This document shows, piece by piece, positions 20,251 through 30,097 of a stretch of DNA of 64,000 bases. Every line of letters starts with the position of its first letter. Position 1 is the first letter of the stretch. Source of the stretch: Halicephalobus mephisto (Eukaryota > Nematoda > Chromadorea > Rhabditida > Panagrolaimidae); contig SWDT01000193.1 in the NCBI GenBank assembly GCA_009193035.1, positions 62,001 through 126,000 of the forward strand, read 5' to 3'. The notes beneath the pieces are model-generated. The model had not been told where the DNA came from. It ran no database searches and was given only the letters and a program-made list of their open reading frames with translations. The translations under genes and the position numbers were made by a program.

Positions 20251-21574
20251 TCAATACCCTGGAGGTGTCCGTGGTGGAGGACCTGAAACATTCGTTTTTT
20301 GGCTTTTCAGATGCTTTAAACATTAACATACAGTGAGCACAGCTTCCTGGCTCGCCGACGTCTCCAGTTGGTCCGGGTAACCCCTTCGGACCCGGGTTTC
20401 CAGGTCTTCCGGGTCGTCCGGGATCTCCACAAGGTCCCGGAGGTCCTTGGTAGTTCGATCCTGGTTCTCCGGGAGGACCCGGTCTTCCGGGCTGTCCTGG
20501 AGGTCCTATGGGGCCTGGGGGACCTGGGGGAGGGTTCCCAGGAAGGAGGATTCCTGGAGGTCCTGCAGGCCCCGGACTTCCCGGGGCTCCATTCTCACCA
20601 GGAGGTCCTTGAGGGCCTGGGACTCCTGGAGGACCACGAAGTCCTGGAGTTCCGTCTAACCCAGGTATGCCTGGATTTCCCGGATGTCCCTTGGAACCCG
20701 GTGGTCCTGGAGGTCCAGCCGGAGCAGGAGGGCAATGGAAACAGAAGTCATCGGGAGTCGGGCGTTGATTTGAAGAAGCATCCGGACCAGGAAACCCATC
20801 GCTTCCAGGAGGTCCATCAGGTCCGGGCATCCCATCAAGACCCGGAGGACCTGGAGGTCCTGCTCTACCCATCCCACAGGAACAACACTGAGTAGGGGCT
20901 TGGAATTGGGGCTGCTGATGAACAGTAGCCTCAGGGCGGTAGGCTGGTTGTCGAAAATGTTCCTGCGGGTACGAATATCCATGAGATTGGGTTTGGGGAC
21001 CTAAACAAAGAGTACTAAAAAAATTAAAAAGTAAAATTATGTCGAAAAACATGAAATAGATGAGCCCAAGTCCCGGAACGAAAAAATGAAGTAGAACATG
21101 ACTAAAAAGTGGAAAAACGTACTAAAGTAATTCTGCTGAAAAGAAGGCTGAGTAGTATACATTTGTCTCTTCAGCCTCATCGGGAGGTGTTTCGACGTCG
21201 ACTGGATCTGTAAAGGATTACTGTAATCCACCTTATTTATAAATTTCCACACTAAAACATAATTAACAAAAAAAATCCGATTTTTAATTTTAAAAATTCC
21301 GACATGAGGAAACCTCAAATCCCGTCTGCACACGGAAACTACAGTAACCCACCATGGTATACTCGTCCCACAAATGAACGGTTTTTTGTCGACAAAAATC
21401 CACTTCTATTTGTAAACTGGACTGGACATACTGTGCATAATTGTACAACATAGGGACTACTATAATCGCTGTGAGAGTCGCTACAGTAGAAAGCGCTATT
21501 CCGACAAATGTGAATTTACGTAGATTTTCGACATTGTAAGAATTTTCGACTTCTTTATTATCCTTAGTCGTCAT
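20251..21574 (-). CDS. Cuticle collagen (copy 1 of a tandem pair)
   Basis: Four exons (21574-21353, 21207-21123, 21000-20332, 20282-20251) give 335 residues. The N-terminal domain has a membrane-type helix ([20 protein letters not shown]), the VDFCRQKT region and an RLKR subtilisin-type cleavage site in exon 2. After it come [16 protein letters not shown], interrupted Gly-X-Y repeats, a [15 protein letters not shown] knob and the main triple-helical block, ending [18 protein letters not shown]. The last ten codons sit in a tiny 32-base exon behind TGTTTCAG; without it the frame reads on into intron. The protein would be secreted by the hypodermis and built into the cuticle. It is arranged head-to-tail with a second collagen 985 bp upstream that shares all landmarks. 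Confidence 0.92.
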
Positions 21575-22559
21575 CCCTCAGGAAATAAAAAAAATTGGCT
21601 TTTGTATTCAATTTATACTTTGTCCAGTTGGCCACAGTCATGGTTGCGCAATTTTAGGAATCCAGTTTCCTGGATAAACTTTCACTCGAAGAGAATAATT
21701 ATCTTCCTGAAAAAATTGTCACTTTTCTGGAGACGGACTTTTTGCATTTCGAGGGTCTATTGTCTGTGAGAACTTTGAAACAAAGGAAATCAAGTTGGAA
21801 ATGATCCGACATGGACGAACAAGAACACGACCGCAATCAGACCCTGAGGGGATGATTTTTGAACAGATGTGAAACTGACTTTGTTTGAGGTCGCTAATCG
21901 ACGGTGTGGACGTCGAACAACAGAAGACACTGCGAATTGTACGATTCTCATGATTTCATGAAGGAGTAATTTCGAATTAAAATAAAATTCCAAAACGCAG
22001 AAATTTCCGAATTCAATCATCTTATTTAAAAAAAGTTAAAAATGAATATTATTTAATTTGGATTTTTAAAAGCTTCTAGAACTTGGGATTTTAAATATTA
22101 AAGTCAAATTTTTTTGAAATTGAAAAAATTCGAAATTTTTGAAAATTTTTAAATTTTTTTAAATTTTTTGAAAATGTTTGAAATTGAAAAAAATATTTGA
22201 GAAATTAAAATTATAAATATTATAAATGGTCGTTGTTGCGAAATAATCCATAAAATTTTTTAATTTAAAAAATTTGGAATTTCAGACAATTTCGAAAATT
22301 TTTAAAAATTTTACAGTATTTTGAAAATTCTAGAAAAATCCCAAAAATGTCCACTTGATTATGAACAATTTCAGAATCTTCCGTTTAATTTTGAAGAATT
22401 ATAAATTTTTGCAGAATTCTAATTTTATGAAATTGTACAAATTTATTTTCATTTTTGCCTCAAAAAAATTCAACATCCTGAGATTCCTTCTTTTTTCGTG
22501 AATCAATGGCAATGAAAAAGAAAAAAGTATAGTTAAAAGCATCTGACCACGAAAGACAC
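21575..22559. other. Spacer between the collagen genes
   Basis: It should hold the promoter of the downstream collagen. The right part (22020-22450) is AT-rich. The open frame at 21790-22020 has no supporting splice signals. No specific element recognised. Confidence 0.4.
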
Positions 22560-23847
22560 TTAGTAGCCTGGAGCAGTACGAGGTGGGGGACAGTGCTGAA
22601 ATGGTAGAGATTATTATTACTGTTTAAGGATGGAAAACGAACATTGCAGCTGCCTCCGTCTCCGGCAGTTCCGTCGATTCCGCGGTCTCCGGGTCTTCCG
22701 GGTTGGCCGGGGACGCCGGGATGGCCCATGTCTCCGGGGGGTCCTTGGGTTCCAGGGTGGCCGGGGTTGCCGTTGTTTCCAGGGGGTCCGAGAGGGCCGG
22801 GTTGTCCGGGAGGTCCAGGGGGTCCGGGAGGTCCAGCTTGACCGGGGATGTCGCTGACGATACCAGGGGGTCCAGGAGGTCCGACATCTCCGGGGAAGCC
22901 AGGCTGTCCAGCAGGTCCAGGGGGTCCGGGAGGTCCAGGAGGTCCACGACTAGATCCATAAGCAGGTGCTCCAGGAGCCCCAGGGTTTCCAGGAATACCC
23001 TTAGGTCCAGGTCTGCCAGGAGGACCAGCAGGAGCAGGAGGACAATCGAAGCAGAAGTCAGCAACAGTGGGAACTTGTCCGGCAGAAGCATCTGAACCTG
23101 GGATTCCGTCGTTTCCTGGAAGTCCATCGGTTCCATCAAGACCATCTGGACCAGGAGGTCCGGGCGGGCCTGCAAGACCGATTCCACAAGAGCAGCAAGA
23201 ACTACTGGAAGCAGCTTGGAAGGAAGTCTGTTGCTGAGAGTGGGCGAAAGCGTTGTAATTGGTTTGTTGTTGATGATAAACTAAATTAATCATTTCCCAA
23301 GTGTCTAATTTTACTTCGACTTACCAGGGGCCTGAGGACGCTGTTGTTGATAAGTCTGTTGTTGTCGATACACTTGTTGTGCAGGTTGTTGCTGATAAGT
23401 TTGCTGTTGATGGACCTGCTGCTGAGGATGATAAGCTTGTTGCTGTTGTTGTTGATAGACTGGCTGTTGTTGATGTTGTTGTTGATAAACTGGTTGTTGT
23501 TGATGCTGTTGATAGACTGGTTGTTGTTGTTGATACACTTGAGGTCTAGTTGCGTATCCAGCTTGTTGTTGACCGTAGTAAGCATGACGTTTCAGTCTTG
23601 GCATGAACCCTCCGGCGGTGTTGACCTTAGTGTACTCTTCCCAGAGATTTTCCGTCCGGGATTTACAAAAATTAAGTTCTTCTTGGAGGGTGGATTGCAC
23701 ATATTGCATGTAGTTGTAGAGCATAGGAACAGCAATTATCGCTGTGAGAGTCGCAATAGTGGAGATGGCAACTCCAACGAAGGCGATCTTCTTCAAGCTT
23801 TCAGCCTCCAAAGTTAAGGCTTTCTGAGTGTCCTTTTCTTGACTCAT
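22560..23847 (-). CDS. Cuticle collagen with Gln-rich N-terminal domain (copy 2)
   Basis: Three exons (23847-23325, 23280-22643, 22595-22560) give 398 residues. The ATG directly follows TTTTCCAG, a trans-splice-like site. The order is membrane-type helix ([20 protein letters not shown]), a Cys region, RLKR cleavage site, then about 90 residues of Gln/Tyr/Pro repeats of QQQPVYQQQ type, [16 protein letters not shown], Gly-X-Y blocks with the [15 protein letters not shown] knob, and an end of [15 protein letters not shown] in a 36-base final exon. It is a paralogue of the neighbouring collagen, which has only a short linker in place of the Gln-rich domain. Antisense open frames across the CAG and Gly-codon repeats are artefacts. 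Confidence 0.92.
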
Positions 23848-24229
23848 CTGGAAAAATAACAATTTACAGTATGATTACTTAAAAATTAATTTTTTCTAAT
23901 CTTGGAACGAAATTCTAAAAAATAAAAAACTGATAATTTTAGGATAAAAAATAAAACATTAATGATCCCAAAACGAAAAATTCTACAGTAATCCTAAATT
24001 CTCCCAATAAAAATATATCCCAGTCATTTTTCGTGTCAGGACCACTGAAAAAATTAATCTTGGTCTCGGAACGAAAATTAGTTTTTTTTAATATTTGAAA
24101 ATTTTTAAATAGAATTTTGAATTGAGGTTTTAGTAAACCTTAAACGGTAAGTAAAAAGTTACCATTGTCTCCCACAACGAAAATTAATTTTTAACTGGTT
24201 AGAAAGGCAATAGAAAAAAATATAAGGGA

Positions 24230-24548
24230 GGTTGTCTAAAATATGGAAGGTCTACAAGAGGAAGGGAGTTCCAGAAAAGTACCGTGTAAACCTTACGTAT
24301 TTTAGGTAAGATCCTTTATAAATTATTTTAGTTTTTTTTTAATTTAGGGAGCTTGTCTAAAATATGTAAGGCTTACAGGAGGGAGTTCCAGAAAAGTACC
24401 GTGTAAACCTTACATATTTTAGGTAAGGTCCTTTATAAATTATTTTTGTTTTTTTTAAATTTAAGGAGCTTGTCTAAAATATGTAAGGCTTACAGGAGGG
24501 AGTTCCAGAAAAGTACCGTGTAAACCTTACGTATTTTAGGTAAGCTCC
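24230..24548. repeat. Three tandem copies of a roughly 115-bp hairpin-forming unit
   Basis: Units begin near 24230, 24349 and 24468 with GGAGCTTGTCTAAAATATG, TAAGGCTTACAGGAGGGAG and then CCAGAAAAGTACCGTGTAAA, CCTTACGTATTTTAGGTAAG. Within each unit AAAATATGTAAGG is inverted as CCTTACATATTTT, giving a stem with a loop of about 45 bases. Confidence 0.8.
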
Positions 24549-24868
24549 CTAAGAGGAAAAAATATAAGATAGAAAAAAATTAAACCAATTATGATATCCG
24601 AAAATCTTGCATGGTGTTGTTATCACCATGGCCTAGATGCCTAAGCTCAATCCCAAAGGCCGATTTCCACACATAATTGGTAATTTATCTCATACCTTAT
24701 ATTTCTTTTATATTTTTCCCGTTCACGGATCAGAAATCCTCACCTTTCGTCCTCTGAAGCCGACGAACAGACTGCTTGATTTCTCACTTTCATTCGACCC
24801 ATTTATACCTCCAAAACTGTAACGTATTTAGCCCCCGCAAAAGTTGAAACACTAGAAATCCCCGTGGC

Positions 24869-25033
24869 CTAGCTTCTGAAACCCGTTTCTTTATTTGGAA
24901 CAAACAGTTTCCGCCGCCGAAAGATCAGTCCATTGAACAAACTCGCTTCATTTGTTGACTTCTCAAGTGCTTCTAAAAACGATTCTTTCAATGGAGTCAC
25001 ACTAAAGATCTCATCTGTCGTCAATCGGTTCAT
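24869..25033 (-). CDS. Possible small or partial gene
   Basis: A 54-residue frame (MNRLTTDEIFSVTPLKESFL and on, ending VPNKETGFRS) reads like protein. Immediately downstream on the same strand, another open stretch behind a TTACAG acceptor (about 24720-24833, FGGINGSNESEKSSSLFVGF) also looks coding, but I found no donor that joins them in phase. Either a decayed gene or one with exons I cannot place. No family recognised. Confidence 0.25.
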   Translation of the reverse strand: MNRLTTDEIFSVTPLKESFLEALEKSTNEASLFNGLIFRRRKLFVPNKETGFRS

Positions 25034-25309
25034 CCAGAAGCAACCAATGATTCACCAAAATTTCATTATTCATTTTTTAATTCAAAAAAATTTTTTTTGT
25101 GTATTTCGTAATAAAAATAGAAATTTTTTCGAAAATTAATTACCTCATTTTTACCGACGTTAATTAAACCAGATCGAAAACCAGTTTTTTCAAAGAAGAT
25201 TGAATTACAAAGAATAATAAATTTAACCCAGAAACATCATTGTTCCAGTTTTGTGAGTACTTTTTGAATTATTGGATCATTGCCAAAAAGTACTTTTTTG
25301 AAATTAAAA

Positions 25310-25800
25310 ATAGAGTGATTTCTTTGAAGTATAATATTTTGATTTGAAATGCGAAAATCACTTCAAAGTTATATATGAAGTAGTTTTTTAAATTACAATA
25401 GTTGAATCCGAAATTTGAAAACTATTTCGAAGTTATATATAAAGTAATTTTTTAAAGTATAATATTCTAAATCTGAAATGTGAAAATCACTTCAAAGTTA
25501 TATATGAAGTAATTTTTTAAAGTACAATAGTTAAATCTGAAATGTAAAAATCATTTCAAAGTTATATATAAAGTAATTTTTTCAAGTACAACATTTAAAT
25601 CTGAAATGTAAAAATCACTTCAACGTTATATATGAAGTAGTTTTTTAAAGTACAACATTTAAATCTAAAATGTGAAAATCACTTCAACGTTATATATGAA
25701 GTAATTTTTTAAAGTACAATAATTGAATCTGAAATGTGAAAACTACTTTAAAGTATAATATTCTGAATCTAAAATGTGAAAATCACTTCAAAGTTCTGTT
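25310..25800. repeat. Tandem repeat, about 61-bp unit, roughly eight copies
   Basis: Each unit contains ACTTCAAAGTTATATATGAA GT (a near-palindrome with arms ACTTCA and TGAAGT), followed by an A/T run and TTAAAGTACAATA. Copies differ at a few positions. Confidence 0.85.
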
Positions 25801-25813
25801 TCTTCATCTAGTC

Positions 25814-26002
25814 ATGATCAAGTTCATTTTTTCCTTAGTCCCATTTTCCGTCTTTTCAGCCCGTGTGCCCCGCAGTTCCGAGTTTGTTTCCATCAAGATA
25901 AAAATTCCTAATTTGACGTCAACTAGCATCTTCAAGGTCTTATTTGAACCACTTGAAGACGATCCAGAAACCTTTTTAAAACTTATAGTAAATTCAAAAT
26001 AA
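25814..26002 (+). CDS. Possible small secreted protein, 62 residues
   Basis: The open frame starts with a plausible signal peptide (MIKFIFSLVPFSVFSA) and continues with RVPRSSEFVSIKIKIPNL and FEPLEDDPETFLKLIV before a stop. It may be the first exon of a longer gene, because CTTATA|GTAAAT near its end could be a donor. No family recognised and no Cys framework. It lies directly after the 61-bp repeat array. Confidence 0.35.
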   Translation: MIKFIFSLVPFSVFSARVPRSSEFVSIKIKIPNLTSTSIFKVLFEPLEDDPETFLKLIVNSK

Positions 26003-26189
26003 TTTCGTAAAAATTTTTTTTGATTTTTTAATAATTTAATTAATTGTGAATTTTTTAATTTTAAAAAATTGAAAAATATTTTTAAAAAACTTTTTTGATG
26101 AAATAGTTTATGTAAATTTTTTCAGATTTTTGACAAAACCTAATTGTGGAACGGAATAAAATCATTTTTTCGATTTAATTCTCGACTGA

Positions 26190-27027
26190 TCGTTCTCCAG
26201 ATGGCGGTTCTCGTCATATATCCTCCAGCCGTCCAGATCCCAGCCATCGGAAGAACCCCTGTCCATGAACTACTCAACCCCAGGAGCCACTCGTTTTCCG
26301 TTCAAAATGAACTCCTCAAACAACACCGAGTACCTTGTCAAGTCCGTCTTCGGATTCGTGGAACCCGGAATCTCTGTCCTTCTTTTTCTACCCATATTTT
26401 TCCGACTAGAGTCAGGGTTGAGTCCCCGGCTGATTTGACTGTTGTCCTATCCTGGTTCTGAATCCCAGTGGACCGCCACTGTAGGCATTCTGAGAATGTG
26501 GCTCATAATTGGGAGAAGTCGTGGTTCGTTATGCCACTACCCTGAATTTTTTAACTGCCTGGGTTCGGGTGGATCTGCTAGCACCGGGAGTCGAACTTGG
26601 GACCCTTTGTGTTTGCTGGGGCCACAACCACCATGCCACGGTGCTAGGAACCCGGAATCTCTGTCCTTCTAGAAATCATCCATCTATCCGGACCCCTCAA
26701 AGAAGACAAAACAGTCGTCCAATTTTCCAAAGTTCCCATTGGCATCTTCAATCCCCAAATCCCCTCCCGAGTCTGACCCCCTCAGGGAGAAGTTATTATT
26801 CCAATAAGAACTCAACAACCGATTCAACAAAAGTACACGAAATAGTTTTTCATTCAGATCACCATCAGATTACAGTCGAATTTGCTCTTCATTTCTATTA
26901 CAGTATCATCGACCTTCTTATCTTAAATCCCTCAGAAAGTAAAATGAAGACGTTAACTACCAAGATTAACTACCGAGGACATCAATCAATACTGTATAGG
27001 GAACCATTATCTCATAAAAAACTCTGA
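26190..27027 (+). pseudogene. Coding-like stretch split by a SINE, probably a dead or unresolved gene
   Basis: After an acceptor TTCTCCAG (about 26193-26200) one frame reads as protein: SEEPLSMNYSTPGATRF, then NSSNNTEYLVKSVFGFVEPG ISVLL. There the SINE interrupts it. After the SINE the same frame, restored by the target-site duplication, goes on as EIIHLSGPLKEDKTVVQFSK and VPIGIFNPQIPSRV to a stop. Further on, a different frame is strongly protein-like (VHEIVFHSDHHQITVEFAL, stop at 27027). One transposon and one frame change argue for a pseudogene; an intact gene with an intron-located SINE remains possible. Family unknown. Confidence 0.4.
26384..26646 (-). mobile_element. tRNA-derived SINE with 24-bp target-site duplication
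   Basis: On the minus strand the element begins near 26646 with a tRNA-like head: A box GTGGCATGGTGG, B box AGTTCGACTCC, and the acceptor-stem-like GCACCG/CGGTGC pair closing it. A unique body follows, ending in AGAAAAA at 26384. The flanks 26360-26383 and 26647-26670 are identical over 24 bases, a duplication length typical of LINE-machinery insertion. The head is a RNA polymerase III promoter in form. This is not a functional tRNA gene. Confidence 0.85.
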
Positions 27028-27237
27028 GTAATCAGAAGCACAATAGGTTAGTAAATCCCATCGTCGAAGATATTAATTGATACTTTTATTTTTTTATAAA
27101 ATTCACTTCAAAATCAACAATCAACCCTCCTTTTAGTCCGCAGAAAAATTTTCCTACGGTAACTCTTTGAAATACAAGACATTATAAAATATCAATGTAG
27201 GAATTATCCGCAGAACCAAATCTACAGTTTTCCTTCA
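27028..27237. other. Short spacer
   Basis: AT-rich DNA downstream of the convergent ZCCHC4-like gene; nothing recognised. Confidence 0.4.
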
Positions 27238-28691
27238 TCAGTACGCTTCCATATAGTTTGTTTTATTAGAGACTCTCAAATTCCTGTTGTGGCATCTGTT
27301 ATTAAGAGAGCACTTGTTGCACTTCCGACAGTGTCTGTACTTTGCAGGAACGCATCTAGAACACATAGAACAGTGCTTGACAGGATTTCCGTCTCTGGAT
27401 GGACAATCTTTGCACATAGGACAATGGGTATTCGATTCTCTCACATAGCGATCACAAGCTTTGCAGTGACTAGAAATGGTTTTCTTTAAGGAAAGAATGA
27501 AAACAAAACTCACATGTAATGAGGACCTTTGAGAACAAAGTGCTTCCTGTCTATCGTCGTAAAGAACCTAACGGGAGACTTCTTGAGAGTTCTGAACTTT
27601 GGATGATTCCTGTACAACACAGAATAATCTACCATCTTGGCTTCTGGGAGTTCTCGCTGCAGATGTCTATCCAAAAAGAAGGGCAAAGTAAAGGTGAATC
27701 GAACTTTCTTGGAATGCTCGTTAACGAGTTCTTTGAGCGAGTTAATAAGAGCCTTGATGAAAGTCGCAAAAGGAGGATCACAAACAATAGAGGCGGACTT
27801 TGCCTTCTTTAAAAACTTCTCAAATCCTTCTTTAGAACTGTGGAACTCGTTGTTGACCATGTTGTACATTGCGTATTGGTCATTTGAAAAGAATGCTCGC
27901 TGGAAATTTAATAACATTAAAGCACTGAAAAATACACCTACAAATCGTTCATCCACATCCAGTAGATAAGCCTTTTCTTTCTTCTCTAGCAGAAACTGGA
28001 AGAATTGAGGAGTTCCGACGCAAATGAAACTGTCAATACCCGCGTTCTTCAAAGACCTGTAGAGGACTTCAATAGTTTCGTCGGAAAACCAGAATTGAGC
28101 TTGACTTTCCTCGTGTTCCATGGCTGGGACGAGCTTAAATAACTCCTCCACTTGTTGAAAAGGTCCTTCTAGATTGTGGTAGTGAGTAGCTTCGGGATAG
28201 ACGTCGACACATTTGATGCAGAACCAGAAGGGGACATCCTTCTTGCCGTCTTTCAATTTTGCAACTTTCTCGGGTAAAAAACTTCTGAACGGCAAATGTC
28301 GCTTCTTGACGTTAGCCGGAGCTGAGATCACGTCATCTTCAGGCCACTCGAAACGATGCGGACATGCTGCTGTTCGATGCAGAGCACACCCAAACCATCT
28401 CTCGAAAGTTCCGTCTGGATTGATTTTCTTGAACAATAAGCATTTTCCTTAAAAACCCATATATCAAAAAGACGCAAACTGATGTAGCAAAGACTTACCA
28501 TGACCACAAGAAGGAACAACAAGAGATTCGTAGCAGTCTGGCTCGTCATGTGGATCAATGACATCGATGCCTTCTCGTTCTCGCAAAGCTATCGGGTTTG
28601 TCTTACGTACAGTGTAATACCAACGATCCGGCTTCTTGAACACACCTTTAACAGCGGAACGACGAGGTTTCCGAAAGGAGTTGTGCTTCAT
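27238..28691 (-). CDS. ZCCHC4: ZCCHC4-type rRNA N6-adenosine methyltransferase
   Basis: Three exons (28691-28499, 28447-27514, 27469-27238) give 452 residues. ZCCHC4 methylates one adenosine of large-subunit rRNA in the nucleolus. Domains in order: an N-terminal GRF-type zinc finger (CGHGKCLLF, WFGCALHRTAACPHRFEW), the methyltransferase fold with FICVGTPQFFQFL and YLLDVDERF, the catalytic-type motif CDPPFATF, then FFLDRHLQRELPEAKMVDYS and SPVRFFTTI. The C-terminus is a Cys/His-rich multi-zinc region (HCKACDRYV, HCPMCKDC, KHCSMCSRCV, HCRKCNKCS) in the same order as the human protein. The human CCHC knuckle is not obvious. I chose the Met at 28691, where similarity to a basic N-terminus begins; an in-frame Met at 28799 would add 36 hydrophobic residues. 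Confidence 0.9.
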
Positions 28692-28699
28692 CGGAACAA

Positions 28700-29100
28700 A
28701 TAGGGAAGGAAATTGGTGGAAAGGAGGTTGAAACGGGAGATAGAAAATGGGAATTGTCGAGACGCGCACTAAGCCAAAGAAACACAAATTTTTAAACAAT
28801 GATTTTTGTGTAGTTTTACTTTTTGATACAAAAATTATGACTTTTCTTATATTTAGGAAATTATAAAATTACATCGAGTAACTATTAACGAATATCTTTA
28901 AAGCAATAGATATACTTGGGTTTTTATTCATTTAAATTAAAATAATTAATGTTTTATTTGCGAATTAAGAGCAAAGCTGGTGACTTTTCAAGATCTTCTG
29001 ATTTCGGATGAACATAACTCGAACTTCTCAGTTTTAAAACTAGAATTAGTTCAAAATTGATCCAAAATTCGATTTCAAAGATCAAAATCGACGACTTTGA
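28700..29100. other. Spacer upstream of the methyltransferase gene
   Basis: AT-rich DNA; should contain that gene's promoter, but no element was recognised. Confidence 0.4.
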
Positions 29101-29109
29101 TCGCTTGTA

Positions 29110-29390
29110 ACTGAGCGTTTCAACGCGTAAGAGCTCCTGAGTACTCTCCTCATATGCTGGATTCTACCTGCACGTGATCGACAGTGTGATCGTAATTCAA
29201 CAAAAGCTATTTCTAATTGAATAAATTAACACGTTCCAGTCTTTAATTATAAGAAAGATGACGTGAACACGTTCAACTAGAACTAATTTTCTTTAGATTG
29301 TAATCATGTCATCGATTATATGCAGTTAGAATCAAACATATAACAAACATGTTCAAAAGATCTTTCACGTTGATTATGCTCAACTATAAG
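29110..29390. repeat. Imperfect hairpin related to the one at 8.74-9.06 kb
   Basis: A left arm containing CATATGCTGGATTCTACCTG and ATCGACAGTGTGATCGTAAT is mirrored by a right arm with TGTAATCATGTCATCGATTA and GTTAGAATCAAACATAT. Both match the arms of the 8.7-kb hairpin (GATTACA, ATCGATTA, GTTAGAATCC, CATATGAAG words), so the two are members of one family. Confidence 0.5.
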
Positions 29391-29439
29391 GGTTTCCACA
29401 ACACTTCTGAAAATACTACAATAATAGTACATAAAAAGG

Positions 29440-29930
29440 TATATAGTATGTAATGTATCGGATACATTGTGTTAAATATATCGATATATTCAGTGTAATA
29501 TCGATATATTGTATTCAATGTATCAATACGTTATGTAGGATATCAGTGCATTGTATTTAGTATATGAATACGTTAAAACAGCTCTGATATATCAGATACA
29601 TTAAATTGATATGTCTGCGTTGTATCTAATGTACGGATACATTATAATAGCTCTGATATATCAGATATATTTTATCTGTCGATACATTAAGGTGATATCG
29701 GTGGATTGTAGTTAGTGTATAGATACATTATAATAGTTCTGATTTATTAAATACATTACATCGATATATTTATGTACCGATATATTAAGTTGATATCAGT
29801 GCATTATATTTAATGCGTTAATTTATTAAATACATGATATTGATGTATTAAGTTGATATGAGTGCATTGTATTTAATGCGTTAATATATTAAATGTAATG
29901 TATCCGATACATCAGAGCTATTTTAATGTA
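29440..29930. repeat. Satellite array related to 19.4-19.8 kb
   Basis: Same vocabulary as the array at 19376-19790: ATTCAATGTATCAATACGTT, TGATATCAGTGCATTGTATT and CAGCTCTGATATATCAGATA recur with 80-100 bp spacing. It is more diverged than the first array. Confidence 0.75.
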
Positions 29931-30097
29931 CATTTGTTTTGTACGTTTTGCATGATTTTACACTTCTTTATATGTAAATTTTGACAGATTATCTATTCGG
30001 AATGTTTCAATATCTTCCAAATTTAAGTTTTAAATTTTGATATTTATGTTATTAATGTTTTACACCGACGAAATAGAATTACTAAATTTGGACATAT

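Noticed and set aside
20368..20895. 175-codon plus-strand open frame opposite the collagen
   Set aside because: It is the antisense of Gly-X-Y codons, which rarely create stops; composition is only the mirror of the repeat. The same applies to frames at 22624-23187 and 22703-23095.
23344..23817. 157-codon Leu-rich plus-strand frame
   Set aside because: Antisense of the CAG/CAA-rich Gln domain of the second collagen; no splice or start support.
25310..25800. CRISPR-like array
   Set aside because: Repeat and spacer diverge together, the host is a nematode and no cas genes exist; it is a tandem satellite.
26572..26646. tRNA-like sequence
   Set aside because: Has A- and B-box-like words but imperfect arms and continues into a SINE body between target-site duplications; not a tRNA gene.
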